Shown in pieces: positions 1 through 9,533 of a stretch of DNA of 64,000 nucleotides. The DNA comes from Polyangia bacterium. GTDB taxonomy: Bacteria; Myxococcota_A; Polyangia; Nannocystales; Nannocystaceae. The stretch lies in NCBI GenBank assembly GCA_030429545.1, contig JAUIFF010000002.1:310001-374000 (forward strand). Reading direction: 5' to 3'. The notes beneath the pieces were generated by a model that did not search any database, was not told the origin of the DNA, and was given only the letters and a program-made list of their open reading frames with translations. How positions within the stretch are numbered: position 1 is the stretch's first letter; the number at the start of each line of letters is the position of its first letter. The position numbers were made by a program, and so were the translations under genes.

Positions 1-219
1 GTCGGTGGCCGGCGCACGGTCGAGCCCCGCGAGATATTGCAGGTCGAGGGCTTTGACCCCTTGCGTCAGTTTTCCGGTGCCGAGCTCGTTTCGCAGGACG
101 CCGAGACTGCAGTGGTTCGGCTCACCGACACCACTGGGCAAACTTCAGAACTCACCCTGGTGTTTGAGCAGGAGACCTGGCACGTTCAGCTTCCGCCCCC
201 TCCGCGGAGTTCGCAGTGA
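1..219 (+). CDS. C-terminal end of a hypothetical protein (cut by window start)
   Basis: Frame 1 is open from the first base to the TGA at 217-219, so the gene begins outside the window. About 72 residues are visible, ending in a proline-rich tail (QLPPPPRSSQ). Nothing in this stretch identifies a family; alternating hydrophobic and polar residues (ELTLVFEQETWHVQL) suggest beta strands. The stop overlaps the GTG start of the next gene (GTGA), so the two are probably translationally coupled. Function unknown. Confidence 0.6.
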   Translation, partial: VGGRRTVEPREILQVEGFDPLRQFSGAELVSQDAETAVVRLTDTTGQTSELTLVFEQETWHVQLPPPPRSSQ

Positions 220-524
220 GCAACACGTATAACGCCCTATTAAAGTTCAGGTTGCTCGTGCCGCTGATACTCGCGGTGACCGTGGTTGGGTTGCACTTTT
301 TGCTTTCAGTGCCGCCCGGCCCGCTGCCGCCGCCCGTCAAGGTCAAGAAAAAAGATCCGCCCAAGGCCAAACCCAAGGCGACCGTCAAATCCAACGCGAA
401 CAGCGACAAACGCTCCCGCAGTGCGGTGCGCAAAAAGACGGGTAACAACAAGACCAGCAAGCGGCCGGCTCCGCGCGCTGACGTGCCGCCGGCTTCCGCC
501 CCGCGTACCGAGCCGCCGCGTTAA
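216..524 (+). CDS. Small single-pass membrane protein with basic Pro/Lys tail
   Basis: 102 residues starting with GTG overlapping the preceding stop. Residues about 10-32 form one hydrophobic segment (LLVPLILAVTVVGLHFLL). The rest is very rich in Lys, Arg, Pro and Ala (for example VKVKKKDPPKAKPKA), like a disordered linker or a nucleic-acid or envelope-binding tail. The gene ends in a 13-bp unit that contains its stop codon and is present three times in tandem. No family recognised. Confidence 0.6.
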   Translation: MSNTYNALLKFRLLVPLILAVTVVGLHFLLSVPPGPLPPPVKVKKKDPPKAKPKATVKSNANSDKRSRSAVRKKTGNNKTSKRPAPRADVPPASAPRTEPPR

Positions 525-550
525 GCCGCCGCGTTAAGCCGCCGCGTTAA
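512..550 (+). repeat. 13-bp tandem repeat x3 containing the stop codon
   Basis: The unit GCCGCCGCGTTAA occurs three times without interruption at 512-524, 525-537 and 538-550. The first copy encodes the last residues and the TAA stop of the small membrane protein. The other two are downstream copies of the same gene end. Confidence 0.9.
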
Positions 551-880
551 CCTGTGCACGTTGGGTGCGCGGCGACCCGTGTATAGACAACTTCGAGGCA
601 AGTGGCTCGCAGCAAAGTCCAATCGATCCCGCGACTCGGCCGGGCCGCCATTGGCGCTCGGGTATGCGCAGATGATGACCGTCACGGCTGCCAATAGCGA
701 CGGTGCTGGCGCTGACCTTGTCGCGTCCGACGCGGGGACCCCGGCAGGTAAGATCTCCACAAAACCGGCTAGACAGGCTGTGGTATGGGGGGAAGGAGCC
801 CCAAGATCAGTTGCTTGCAACCAGCCGGGCATGTTAGTTTGAGCCGAATACGCCAGCAAAGCGTTCCCGAGGAAACCACC
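551..880. other. Intergenic region without recognisable gene
   Basis: About 330 bases separate the small membrane protein from the next gene. Open frames here have no recognisable protein character. The region presumably carries the promoter for the gene at 881, but I see no convincing -35/-10 pair. Confidence 0.4.
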
Positions 881-1120
881 ATGTCAGAAATCGCTAGCAA
901 CCGTTGGGAAGCAGAGTCGTCCAAGGCGCCGATCGTCACCGCTGGAGGGATCGCCCAGATCGCCATCATGGCTGTGTTCAGCCTCTTGTTCGCATACATC
1001 CTGTTTGGCTGTGTCCAGGGGATCTTCGGCGGCAAGAAAGCGACGATGGCCGACAAGTACGGCAACATGACCGCTGAGGGTGGCAAGGCTGAGGCCCCGG
1101 CTGCTCCGGCTGCCGAGTAG
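881..1120 (+). CDS. Small single-pass membrane protein
   Basis: 79 residues. The ATG at 881 is preceded by a purine-rich ribosome site (cgaggaaacc), which decides against the upstream in-frame ATG at 785. Residues about 20-47 are one hydrophobic segment (IAQIAIMAVFSLLFAYILFG), followed by a short charged region and an Ala/Pro/Glu tail. It stands alone, with a strong hairpin terminator directly after it, so it is probably monocistronic. Function unknown. Confidence 0.7.
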   Translation: MSEIASNRWEAESSKAPIVTAGGIAQIAIMAVFSLLFAYILFGCVQGIFGGKKATMADKYGNMTAEGGKAEAPAAPAAE

Positions 1121-1147
1121 TCACCTTTATCCGCATTCCCAAATTTC

Positions 1148-1178
1148 AAAACCGACAGTTTCGGCTGTCGGTTTTTTG
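1148..1178. terminator. Bidirectional Rho-independent terminator
   Basis: Stem CCGACAG (1152-1158) pairs with CTGTCGG (1165-1171) around a 6-base loop and is followed by six T. On the other strand the A-run before the stem becomes a T-run. It therefore fits the small plus-strand gene and the convergent minus-strand phosphatase gene. Confidence 0.9.
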
Positions 1179-1229
1179 CGTTCTCGGCGGGTTGAGATCA
1201 AATGTATAGGCAAGCTTTGCCCGGGTGTA

Positions 1230-2021
1230 CTAGCCGGCTTTTTCGATGCGCACGAGCAGGGCAGTGATGTTGTCGAGCCCACCTGCTTCGTTGGCCGCGT
1301 TGATCAACTCGTTGCAGGCACTGTCGAGGCGGTCGTACTTGAGGCACAACTCCAAGATCTCGCGATCTTTGATCATGTCGCACAGGCCGTCGGAGCACAG
1401 CAAAAACAGGTCGTCGCGCTGGTACTCGTCGATCACGACATCGACTTTGACCTGCTCGTTGAGCCCGAGGGCACGGACCACAACATTTTTGTGGGGGAAG
1501 TTGACGACCTCAGAGCCGGCGAGCTCTTTCATCCGCTTCCAGTCGTTGAGCAGCGAATGGTCCTCCGTCAACAGCTGCAGCTGGCGGTTGCGGATGCGGT
1601 AGACCCGACTGTCGCCGACATGACCGATGTAGTAGCGGCCCTGGGTAAAGTAGATCGCCTCGACCGTGCAGCCCATCGACTTCTTTTTGGGGTCGGCCGC
1701 GGCGGCATCGAAGATCCGGGTGTTGGCGTATTGGATCGCGGTGGCCATCCGTGCGCGTTCGGACTCGATCGACGGGATCAGCAGGGGGAAGGTCGGCGGC
1801 CGGCTGCGGGCGGTGTCGCGAAAGTACTTGTCGATGGTTTCGACCGTAATTCTGCTGGCGACATCACCACAGGCATGGCCGCCCATGCCGTCTGAGACAA
1901 CGCCGAGTGCCATCTCTTGTGGCAGCAAAAAGTTGTCCTCGTTGTTGGCCCGCTTGCGACCGACGTCGGTTTTGGCGGCAAAGCGAATGCGATCGGGACC
2001 GACGGTGAAACTGATGCTCAT
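1230..2021 (-). CDS. PP2C-family protein Ser/Thr phosphatase
   Basis: 263 residues, the usual size of a single-domain bacterial PP2C phosphatase. Visible motifs in order: AKTDVGRKRANNEDN (about 16-30), VVSDGMGGHACGD (about 41-53, metal-binding Asp), GHVGDSRVYR, EDHSLL, LLCSDGLCDM and LDNITALLV near the end. These include the conserved Asp residues that bind the Mn/Mg pair. The start ATG at 2021 was chosen because the homologous region begins just after it; an upstream extension to 2129 looks non-homologous. It presumably reverses Ser/Thr phosphorylation by kinases of the type encoded elsewhere in the window. Cytosolic, no membrane segment. Confidence 0.93.
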   Translation of the reverse strand: MSISFTVGPDRIRFAAKTDVGRKRANNEDNFLLPQEMALGVVSDGMGGHACGDVASRITVETIDKYFRDTARSRPPTFPLLIPSIESERARMATAIQYANTRIFDAAAADPKKKSMGCTVEAIYFTQGRYYIGHVGDSRVYRIRNRQLQLLTEDHSLLNDWKRMKELAGSEVVNFPHKNVVVRALGLNEQVKVDVVIDEYQRDDLFLLCSDGLCDMIKDREILELCLKYDRLDSACNELINAANEAGGLDNITALLVRIEKAG

Positions 2022-2248
2022 CCGGCCGTTACGGTAACAGGGTTGTCGGCTGCTTGGAACCGCGGGCCTGGGGTCGCGCGCGAGAGACCCCACTTGCCGG
2101 ATTGGCGCCAACTGGTCGTGACCGCACACGTTTGGTCAGCTTCGAGCACCCGCCACATGAACATACACAGAGGTACCAACTGTGCCAGGGGACACACCAG
2201 CTGGCACAATACTCCCGTTTGCCGAGGTTCGGCGCGTACACTTGCAGC

Positions 2249-2767
2249 ATGCACTGGCCGCATTTTGTGATCTGTGGAGCGTTGACGCTGGCGGCCTGTG
2301 GTTCGGGCTCGGGTGACAACGGTGACAGCGACGGCGGTGGTGATCCGTTCGCCGGGAAGACGTGCGCGATGGATGTCGCAACCCAGGGGGCGCTCACTTT
2401 GGATATCGCCCCCAGTCAGGATCCCGCCTGCGCCGTGTCCCTCACCACCAACGACCAAATCTCGTTTTACATGTTTACCGTGGAGGACTCGGAGCGGTTT
2501 TCACTGCGGGTGTTTGAGGTGACCAAGGGCCAGACCGGCACCGGTTTTATGGCCGAGGCGAGTTTTTCTGGGGCCGACGAAAACGAGTTTGAAAGCATGG
2601 ATTGCGTCGTCGACATCGACGAGCAGGAACTCTTGGGCCCCCACGAACTCGGCGAGGAATACCGGGTGCTCGGGCGCGGCACCTGTCCCGATGCGGTCGA
2701 CGGCAACGGCCAGACGATCACCGTCGAACCGTTTGCGTTTGTCGTGGCTGTGCCCTGGGAAACCTAG
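2249..2767 (+). CDS. Putative lipoprotein of unknown function
   Basis: 172 residues starting with a short signal peptide and a lipobox LTLAAC, then a Gly/Ser/Asp linker (GSGSGDNGDSDGGGDP) typical of myxobacterial surface lipoproteins. The mature part is acidic, with paired Cys residues that could form disulfides (TCAMDV, PACAV, MDCVVD, GTCPD). No family recognised. It converges with the SpeE-like gene, leaving about 30 bases between stops. Confidence 0.65.
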   Translation: MHWPHFVICGALTLAACGSGSGDNGDSDGGGDPFAGKTCAMDVATQGALTLDIAPSQDPACAVSLTTNDQISFYMFTVEDSERFSLRVFEVTKGQTGTGFMAEASFSGADENEFESMDCVVDIDEQELLGPHELGEEYRVLGRGTCPDAVDGNGQTITVEPFAFVVAVPWET

Positions 2768-2796
2768 GGCCGAGAAGGTGCCCGGACAGTTGGGGG

Positions 2797-3801
2797 CTAG
2801 TGTTCGTAGCGACAGTTGCGGATACAAGTTTTGTTGTGGCGCTTGGCCGCGGCTTCGAGCTCGCTGGGTTTGAAGTCGTCGCGCAGCACCTCGGCCGCCG
2901 GTTCCCAATCGCTGCGCAGGTAGTAGCGGGCTGCCAGGCCCATGAGGTCGATATCGAAGTGTGGTTGGGCCTTGGCGGCACCCTCCCGCAACTCGAGCAC
3001 ACCCTTGCGCGTGCGTGCGGCCGAGGCGACAAACGTGGTTTGGTTGCCACTTTCGCTGACAAAGCTGTAGCGGTTGGGAAACACCTCGGCCAGGGTTTGG
3101 CGGTCGTGCGAGTACATCCGGCTGACGTTGTGGAGGTTGGCGACCACCACCCCCTCGGGGCTCAGGCGGGCCAGGCAGGCGCGGTAGAATTCGACTGTTT
3201 TGAGGTGGTAGGGGACAAACACGCCGCGAAAGCAGTCGAGCATGATCATGTCCCAGGTCGTGCCCTTGGCGGCCGACTCGACAAACACCCGGGCGTCGTT
3301 GACATGGCAGCGGTACCGCGGGTCGTTTGTAGGTACATCAAAGTATTGCTGGGCCAGCCGCACAACCTCCGGGTCGATGTCGACCGCGTCGATCTCGAGT
3401 TGGGGAAACCGCTTGTACAGGTAGTTGGACATTTGCCCGCCACCGACCCCGAGCATGAGTAGGCGCTTGGGCTCGGGCTGAAACAAGAACCCGGCCATCA
3501 TCGTGCGGGTGTAGTCGAGGTCGAGGCTTTGCGGGTGGTCGCGGTTGAGGCGGGACTCGATGTACTGGGTGCCGGCGTCGCTGACAAAGTACATCGTGCG
3601 GGTGGCCCCAGACTGGACGACCCGGATGTGGTTGTAGGCCGAGCGGATGTCCTCGATCACCGTCCCGGCCGCACGGGCCCGCGAACCAAACAGTTGCGGT
3701 GTGATGCCGGCGGCGAGCAGCCCGGCGAGGCGGGTGAGCGTTTGTCTGCGACCTAGGAGGTGTTTGACACGCGCGCGCTTGGGGGCATCGGCCTGACTCA
3801 C
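2797..3801 (-). CDS. Spermidine-synthase-fold protein with N-terminal export-like segment
   Basis: 334 residues from a GTG start. The N-terminus has GRRQTLTRLAGLLAAG followed by Ala-rich sequence, resembling a twin-arginine or other export signal. The rest matches the aminopropyltransferase/methyltransferase fold: LLMLGVGGGQMSNYL (nucleotide-binding glycine loop), DAVDIDPEVVRLAQQYF (acidic residue for the adenosine ribose), NDARVF and MIMLDCF. Spermidine synthases are normally cytosolic, so an exported member, if the signal is real, probably does not make spermidine. The C-terminal extension contains TCIRNCRYEH. Family assignment is firm, substrate unknown. Confidence 0.8.
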   Translation of the reverse strand: MSQADAPKRARVKHLLGRRQTLTRLAGLLAAGITPQLFGSRARAAGTVIEDIRSAYNHIRVVQSGATRTMYFVSDAGTQYIESRLNRDHPQSLDLDYTRTMMAGFLFQPEPKRLLMLGVGGGQMSNYLYKRFPQLEIDAVDIDPEVVRLAQQYFDVPTNDPRYRCHVNDARVFVESAAKGTTWDMIMLDCFRGVFVPYHLKTVEFYRACLARLSPEGVVVANLHNVSRMYSHDRQTLAEVFPNRYSFVSESGNQTTFVASAARTRKGVLELREGAAKAQPHFDIDLMGLAARYYLRSDWEPAAEVLRDDFKPSELEAAAKRHNKTCIRNCRYEH

Positions 3802-3966
3802 GCGGGCGAGCCTAGCAGTCGACGGCTCGCAAAGTCGAGCGTTTTTCAGGTTTCACCACCTGTGCAGCCGAGCCGAGCCAGTACGCGCTCCAGCTGCCAC
3901 GACGATTTCGTGGGATATACAAAAAGATCGGTGGAGCGCATTCGATGTTGATACAAGGAGTCTAGC

Positions 3967-5121
3967 TCAAAGCTCCTCAGGGGTGGCCTGCTCAAAGCAG
4001 TAGACATGCCCCGGAGCATTGCTGCAGGGGTGTACATTGCTGTCGTTGGTCCACTTGTCGACATTGAACCGATTGCCGATGGCGCCAGACTCGGGATTGT
4101 TGACGGTGATCCAGTTGTCGCAATCGAGGCCCTGCAGCGAGGTGCCATCGTCCTTGGTGTTGCTCCAGATTGCGTGGGAGCCGTTGAAGGGTTCCTCCCC
4201 ATTGGGCGTGCGATCGATCGGGTTGAGCAGAGCCCCGGCGGTGAGCCCCTCCCAGCCATAGGCGATCACGAGATCCGGCTCGTCAAACCGTGGCATGACG
4301 TAGCGACCCTGATGGTGGAAAAACCGATTTGCGGGGCTGATTGGATCGTCGCCCGATGTGCTCAGCCAGGCGTAGATCGGGCGCGGACTGCCGTGGATTT
4401 GTGGGTGTGCCGGGCCGTTGAGAGCCTTGAGGCACTCGAGGTCCCAGGCGTCGATGCCATCGCCGGGAATGTCGGGGTTGAGGCTACTGCCGACAAACTC
4501 GGGCGTTGTGGGGTTGCTGAGGTAGACGTAGCGGTCGAACAGGCACTCGTAGCAGGTGCGGTTTTCGGGCACGCCGTTGGGGTCGGGGCACTCGATCGGG
4601 TCGCCACAGTCACACTCTTCACCAGGGTCGACAATCCCGTCGCCGCAGTAGGGTTCCATCCCCATGGTGTCGGTGGCATCGGTATCGGTGGCATCGGTGG
4701 TGTCGGTATCGGTTGGATCGGTCGGGTCCTCGGTTGTATTCGGGTCTTGTGTCGTACTTGGGTCGGCTGTGGTTTCGGTCGGTCCCTCGGTGGGATCGCC
4801 CGTGGGACTGGTCTCGGTCCCGTCGCTTGTGACCGTTGGGCCCGTTTCGGTGGCGTCGGTGGTGACATCTTCGGTCGCCATCGAAGTTGGATCGCCAGTG
4901 CCGTCGCTTGCACTGGCCCCGACTAGGCAGTCCGACGAGAGCTCGGCAGGCATCACGCAGCCATTGTTTTGGGGAGTGCAACGCGAGCACACAAGCGGGG
5001 CCTCGCACACCTCCGCGCCGGCGACATTGCAGTGGTTGGGGTCGAGGTAGGTACACCCCGTGGCCATGCCCACAAGCAGGGGAGCGAGTAGGGCGATGGC
5101 CCGATGCGACCGATTGACCAC
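3967..5121 (-). CDS. Lipoprotein with Thr/Asp-rich stalk and GEECD Cys motif
   Basis: 384 residues from a GTG start. A hydrophobic signal segment (AIALLAPLLVGMATGC) gives a lipobox Cys at about residue 23. A Cys-rich part follows, then about 80 residues composed almost only of Asp, Pro, Thr, Glu and Ser (a low-complexity stalk), then YCGDGIVDPGEECDCGD, the Cys motif common in myxobacterial secreted proteins. The C-terminal 200 residues are Trp-, Asn- and Gly-rich (GSHAIWSNTKDD, LQGLDCDNWITVNN), perhaps a collagen/endostatin-like or lectin-like fold; I cannot name it. Probably displayed on the cell surface. Confidence 0.7.
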   Translation of the reverse strand: MVNRSHRAIALLAPLLVGMATGCTYLDPNHCNVAGAEVCEAPLVCSRCTPQNNGCVMPAELSSDCLVGASASDGTGDPTSMATEDVTTDATETGPTVTSDGTETSPTGDPTEGPTETTADPSTTQDPNTTEDPTDPTDTDTTDATDTDATDTMGMEPYCGDGIVDPGEECDCGDPIECPDPNGVPENRTCYECLFDRYVYLSNPTTPEFVGSSLNPDIPGDGIDAWDLECLKALNGPAHPQIHGSPRPIYAWLSTSGDDPISPANRFFHHQGRYVMPRFDEPDLVIAYGWEGLTAGALLNPIDRTPNGEEPFNGSHAIWSNTKDDGTSLQGLDCDNWITVNNPESGAIGNRFNVDKWTNDSNVHPCSNAPGHVYCFEQATPEEL

Positions 5122-5246
5122 AGCAGTAGGTTACCGAGACCTGTCTGCAAGAGCAATCAACGGTTGCAGGGTCAACTCGCGTCGCAGGTGTCTTGTGGGT
5201 ATCGGCCCTGCCAGTAAGGGCAGTTAAATGACCCGCAGCGGGGAAA

Positions 5247-6623
5247 TTACCCAGTTGCCTCTTGCGACAGGTCCATGGTGGCGACGAGGTCGTGCGGGCC
5301 GGCTTGGGTCACGCGCGCCATCACAACATCCCCGGGTTGGGCGGTGCCGTCGGTCAAGATCACCTTGCCGTCGATCTGTGGGGCCTGGCCCTCGTGGCGG
5401 CCGTCCAACAAAAACTCGCTGTCTTCGCTGATGCCGTCGACGAGCACCGGCAGGGTTTGCCCGACCAGGGCTTGGTTTTTCTCGCGTCGGAGATTTTCTT
5501 GTAGCTGCATGAGTTCGGCCTGGCGCTCAAGCGCGACCTCGGGTTTGACCCGCCCCGGTTGCATCGCCGAAACCGTGCCATCCTCGCGCGACCACGGGAA
5601 CACACCGAGGTGGTCGATGTGTCCCTCGGCGATAAAGTCGTACAGCCGCCGGTAGGCCTCTTCGGTCTCGCCCGGGTGGCCGACCAACATGGTCGTGCGC
5701 AGGGTAATCGGGTGGGGGGCAGCCTCGAGGCGATCGACCATCTTGCGCACCACACGTTCGGTGTAACCCCGGCGCATGCGCTTGAGGACATCGGTATCGA
5801 CGTGTTGGATCGGCACGTCGAGGTAGGTGGCGATCCGCGGCTGGGTGGCGATGAGTTCGATCAAGCCATCGGTGACAGTCGTTGGAAACGCGTAGTGCAG
5901 GCGGATCCACAACAGCTCGCGGACCTGCACGAGGGCCCGCAGCAGGTCCTCGAGCGTGGGTTTACCGGGCAGGTCGGTGCCGTAGGTGGTGAGGTCTTGG
6001 GTCACCAGGCAGATCTCGCGGGTGCCGTTTTTGGCGAGGGCCTCGGCCTCGCGCACCACACTTTCGATGGTGCGGCTGCGCTGGGGCCCGCGCAGTTTGG
6101 GGATAATGCAAAACGCACAGGGGCGGTCGCAGCCCTCACCGATTTTGATGTAGGCGCTGTGGCGGCGGCCGGAGACCTCGCGGGTGGTTGTATGATCATA
6201 CAAATAGCTGCGCCGGGTCAGCTGGGTCACACCCATCCGCGGGGCCGTGCCCTGCAACACGTTGGCAAGCCCGAGCATGTCCGCCGAGCCCAAAAAATGA
6301 TCGACCTCGGGCATCTCGCTGGCGAGCTCCTCGGGGTAGCGCTGGCTGAGGCAACCGGTCACGACCAACTTTTTGGGCGCACCCGCCTGCTCGCCCTCCT
6401 GCTTGGCCCGCGCAAGTTCGAGGATGGTATCGATCGATTCTTCCTTGGCCTCTTCGATAAACCCACAGGTGTTGACCACCAGGGTGTCGGCGTCTTCGGG
6501 GCGGTCGACTAGGGTGTGTCCCTCACCGCTGGTGACACCGAGCATGACTTCGGTATCAACCTGGTTTTTGGGACATCCAAGGGAGACGAAATAGACCTTA
6601 CGGGTGGGCGTGGGCGTCGACAT
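5247..6623 (-). CDS. rimO: Ribosomal protein S12 methylthiotransferase RimO
   Basis: 458 residues, close to the family's usual 440. The N-terminal methylthiotransferase domain begins VYFVSLGCPKNQVDTE, with further cluster Cys residues in VNTCGF and VTGCLSQRY. The radical SAM centre is CDRPCAFCIIP. A C-terminal TRAM-like region ends the protein. RimO uses two 4Fe-4S clusters to methylthiolate an Asp of ribosomal protein S12. KNQVDTE after the first Cys and the PKLRG following the radical SAM site distinguish it from MiaB. A 16-bp perfect palindrome (6188-6203) lies in the gene. Confidence 0.95.
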   Translation of the reverse strand: MSTPTPTRKVYFVSLGCPKNQVDTEVMLGVTSGEGHTLVDRPEDADTLVVNTCGFIEEAKEESIDTILELARAKQEGEQAGAPKKLVVTGCLSQRYPEELASEMPEVDHFLGSADMLGLANVLQGTAPRMGVTQLTRRSYLYDHTTTREVSGRRHSAYIKIGEGCDRPCAFCIIPKLRGPQRSRTIESVVREAEALAKNGTREICLVTQDLTTYGTDLPGKPTLEDLLRALVQVRELLWIRLHYAFPTTVTDGLIELIATQPRIATYLDVPIQHVDTDVLKRMRRGYTERVVRKMVDRLEAAPHPITLRTTMLVGHPGETEEAYRRLYDFIAEGHIDHLGVFPWSREDGTVSAMQPGRVKPEVALERQAELMQLQENLRREKNQALVGQTLPVLVDGISEDSEFLLDGRHEGQAPQIDGKVILTDGTAQPGDVVMARVTQAGPHDLVATMDLSQEATG

Positions 6624-6885
6624 GGCAGCTGTGCGCGCAGGTGCGCAAGTGGCGTGAAGTAACCATGGATCGGCTGGGTGGTCAATACGCGGGGGTCGAG
6701 AATCCTGCGTGTACCCAGTGCGTTGGCAAGTGCGCCGTGTGTGCGGTCACGTGTTGGCCGAGAGATTGTGCATACATCGAGCCGGGCTAGCCTAGCAAAC
6801 TCGGCTCCGGCCGGATGCGATTGTGTACTTGCATGTTCAGCAAAGTGCATGCTGATACATGGATGTCTGGCGAGTCGGGTCTTGG

Positions 6886-7593
6886 CTAGCCCAGGTGGAC
6901 TTCGGTGTAGTGCTCGCGGGTGACCTTGCGAGACTCGCAGTCGACCATAAACACGTGGGCACGCCCGGAGTGACCGTTGAACTCGACAAGCAGCCAAACT
7001 TCGATGGCCCAGTTTTTGGCGTGGGCCAGGCACGGCGGGGCCCAGCCAATGACGACCGGAGGCCCTAAATGGTCGTGCGAACGGTTGCGAAGCGAACGCT
7101 CAAAACTCGGTTGGCCGCGGACGACGGTGAGGGCATCCCGCAATAGCGATTGTTTGACCTGCTTGCGCCACTCACTAAAAAACCGCAGCTCCTGCAATTT
7201 GTTGGAGCCGGGGGTGAGGATCGAAACATAGGTTTCGCTGGCCTCGATCTCGCCGTAGTCGGGGACGTCGAACTCCGGGTAAATGTTGTCTGTCGCGATT
7301 TGCCGGGCCCGTCGCTCAAACTCGCGGTCGAGGCGTTCGGCCTCCCGCGACGAGTAGGTGGCGTAGATCCGCAGCACCATCATCTTGCTGGGGAGGTGGT
7401 GGTCCCAGTCCAAGACGGCCCGCACCGAGGTGTAGTGGTTGTCGGCAAAGGCCCGGAGGTTGGGAAGTTGCTTGGCCAAGCTGTTGCGCTGACGCCGGTC
7501 CGGCTCCAAGCCCTGCTGCACGAGCCGAGGATGCACGACCAATGTGTCGGTGATGGCTGTGCGCGCCAGGGCGGCATCGGCGGACTTACTCAT
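6886..7593 (-). CDS. Conserved-looking hypothetical protein downstream of hisG
   Basis: 235 residues, no signal peptide or membrane segment. The middle is rich in charged residues (SSREAERLDREFERRARQIA); the C-terminal part has WAIEVWLLVEFNGHSGRAHVF. No family recognised. Its ATG overlaps the hisG stop by 4 bases (7590-7593), so it is the last gene of a murA-hisG-hypothetical transcript. That makes it a real gene but says little about function. Confidence 0.7.
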   Translation of the reverse strand: MSKSADAALARTAITDTLVVHPRLVQQGLEPDRRQRNSLAKQLPNLRAFADNHYTSVRAVLDWDHHLPSKMMVLRIYATYSSREAERLDREFERRARQIATDNIYPEFDVPDYGEIEASETYVSILTPGSNKLQELRFFSEWRKQVKQSLLRDALTVVRGQPSFERSLRNRSHDHLGPPVVIGWAPPCLAHAKNWAIEVWLLVEFNGHSGRAHVFMVDCESRKVTREHYTEVHLG

Positions 7594-8258
7594 GGACTTC
7601 CTGTTGGACCTTGCTCGCCTAGTGCAGTGGCGATCGCGTGGATGGTAGACCGAATGGCTTCGCGTTTGAGTTTGAGGCTGGCCGGGTGGACAACTAATCG
7701 GCTGCTGACCTCGAGGATGGTTTCGACTTCTCGCAGGTTATTTTGCCGCAGGGTCTCGCCACTCTCCACCAAATCAACGATTTGATCGGATAAACCCGTG
7801 ATTGGGCCGAGCTCGACGGAGCCGAACAATTTGATGATCTCGGGTTGGATCCCGCGGGCGCGGTAATGTTGCTGCGCAAGCCGCGGGTATTTGGTGGCGA
7901 CGCGGACCGAGACTCCTGGGCGGAGTTGCACAGGACGGTCAACAGGCTCGGCGATAGCGAGGCGACAGGCGCCGATTTTAAGGTCGAGCGGGCGATAGAG
8001 GTCGCGCGGGTCCTCCTCGAGGCTGTCGAGCCCAGCGATGCCAATGTCGGCGATCCCGTATTCGACGTAGGTCGCGACATCGACGGGTTTGACCAATAAA
8101 AGCCGGTGCCCCGCCGGGGTTTGAAATTGCAACTCACGCCCGATGTCCGCGAGGGCCTGGGCAAAACCAAAGCCGGCGCGCTCAAACACTGGCAGCGCCT
8201 GCTTTAAGATGCGCCCTTTGGGCAGGGCAAACGTCAAGGATTCAGCTGCTGGCCCCAT
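7590..8258 (-). CDS. hisG: ATP phosphoribosyltransferase, short form (HisG)
   Basis: 222 residues. It shows [22 protein letters not shown] at the start, [36 protein letters not shown] and the phosphate-binding-like [17 protein letters not shown]. This enzyme joins ATP and PRPP in the first step of histidine synthesis. The length is that of the short HisG form, which lacks the C-terminal regulatory domain and in known cases needs a HisZ partner; no hisZ is in the window. The start lies inside the end of murA (17-base overlap) and the stop overlaps the next gene. Confidence 0.93.
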   Translation of the reverse strand: MGPAAESLTFALPKGRILKQALPVFERAGFGFAQALADIGRELQFQTPAGHRLLLVKPVDVATYVEYGIADIGIAGLDSLEEDPRDLYRPLDLKIGACRLAIAEPVDRPVQLRPGVSVRVATKYPRLAQQHYRARGIQPEIIKLFGSVELGPITGLSDQIVDLVESGETLRQNNLREVETILEVSSRLVVHPASLKLKREAIRSTIHAIATALGEQGPTGSP

Positions 8259-9507
8259 GTATGCGCTCGATATTCGCCCCTAGGGGTCGTAGTCGTTTTT
8301 CGATGGTCTCGTAGCCGCGGTCGAGGTGATAGACGCGACGAACCTCGGTGGTGCCCTTGGCAACCAAGCCCGCCAGCACCAAGCTCGCACTGGCGCGCAG
8401 ATCGGTGGCCATCACGGTGGTGCCGGAGTAGTCGGTCGGTCCGCGGATGACCGCGGCGTTGCCGTTGACTTGGATGTTGGCTCCGAGGCGGCACAGTTCG
8501 GGCACGTGCATAAACCGATTTTCAAAGATTGTCTCGGTCACCATGCTCTGCCCGTCGGCCATGGTGGCGAGTACCATCATTTGAGCTTGCATGTCGGTTG
8601 GAAAACCCGGGTGAGGTCTGGTGACGACATCGATCGGCTGCAGGACCTCGGGGCCGATGACCCGAAGGCCATGTGGGCCGACCAGGCAGCGGACGCCGGC
8701 CTCCTCTAACTTGGAGATCACTGCATGCATGTGATCGACCGGAGCGTCGCGCAACAGCACATCACCCTTGGTGATCGCGGCCGCCACGGCGAACGTCCCG
8801 GCTTCGATGCGGTCGGGCAAGATCGCGTGGTCGATGCCCGTGAGGTTGTCGACCCCTTCGATCTCAATCACCGAGGTGCCGGCGCCGCGAATCCGGGCAC
8901 CCATTTTGTTGAGGACGACCGCGAGATCCTGGACCTCTGGTTCGCGGGCAACATTTTCGAGGCGGGTCGTGCCGCGGGCCAGGGTCGCGGCCATCATCAC
9001 GTTTTGGGTGCCGCCAACGGTCACCAGGTCGAACACAAATCGGGCGCCACGCAGGCGTTTGGCCCGAAGTTCGACATAGCCGTGATGCATTTCGATCTCG
9101 GCGCCTAGGGCCTCGAGCCCACGCAGATGTTGGTCGATCGGTCGGGCTCCGATGGCACAGCCACCGGGCAACGAGATTTCGGCCTTGCCGTAGCGGGCCA
9201 GCAGTGGGCCCATCACCGTGACCGAAGCCCGCATGGTTTTGACGAGCTCATAGGGGGCCATCAGCGATCCCTGGGCGACGCCCCGCGGATCGATGGTGAC
9301 AGCCCGTTCGCCCTCGACTTGGCAGCCGAGCTCGCGCAGGAGTTTGCCCATGGTTTTGACATCACTGAGTTGCGGAACGTGCCGCAGGGTGGTCGGTGTG
9401 TCGGTCAAAAGCGAGGCACACAAAATCGGCAGCGCCGCGTTTTTGGCCCCAAACACACGGATTTCCCCCTCGAGGCGTCCGCCTCCGTTGATCACGATCT
9501 TATCCAT
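8242..9507 (-). CDS. murA: UDP-N-acetylglucosamine 1-carboxyvinyltransferase (MurA)
   Basis: 421 residues, standard length. It starts [27 protein letters not shown], the canonical MurA N-terminus. The active-site loop [20 protein letters not shown] carries the Cys that attacks PEP and is the fosfomycin target, so the enzyme should be fosfomycin-sensitive at that position. It catalyses the first committed step of peptidoglycan precursor synthesis in the cytosol. It heads a minus-strand run with hisG and a hypothetical gene. Confidence 0.97.
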   Translation of the reverse strand: MDKIVINGGGRLEGEIRVFGAKNAALPILCASLLTDTPTTLRHVPQLSDVKTMGKLLRELGCQVEGERAVTIDPRGVAQGSLMAPYELVKTMRASVTVMGPLLARYGKAEISLPGGCAIGARPIDQHLRGLEALGAEIEMHHGYVELRAKRLRGARFVFDLVTVGGTQNVMMAATLARGTTRLENVAREPEVQDLAVVLNKMGARIRGAGTSVIEIEGVDNLTGIDHAILPDRIEAGTFAVAAAITKGDVLLRDAPVDHMHAVISKLEEAGVRCLVGPHGLRVIGPEVLQPIDVVTRPHPGFPTDMQAQMMVLATMADGQSMVTETIFENRFMHVPELCRLGANIQVNGNAAVIRGPTDYSGTTVMATDLRASASLVLAGLVAKGTTEVRRVYHLDRGYETIEKRLRPLGANIERIHGASS

Positions 9508-9533
9508 ATGGCTCCTACGCGCGGGTGGTGGGG

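Noticed and set aside
6188..6203. 16-bp perfect palindrome TTGTATGATCATACAA inside rimO
   Set aside because: One or two such 8-bp-arm palindromes are expected by chance in 64 kb, and it lies in well-conserved coding sequence.
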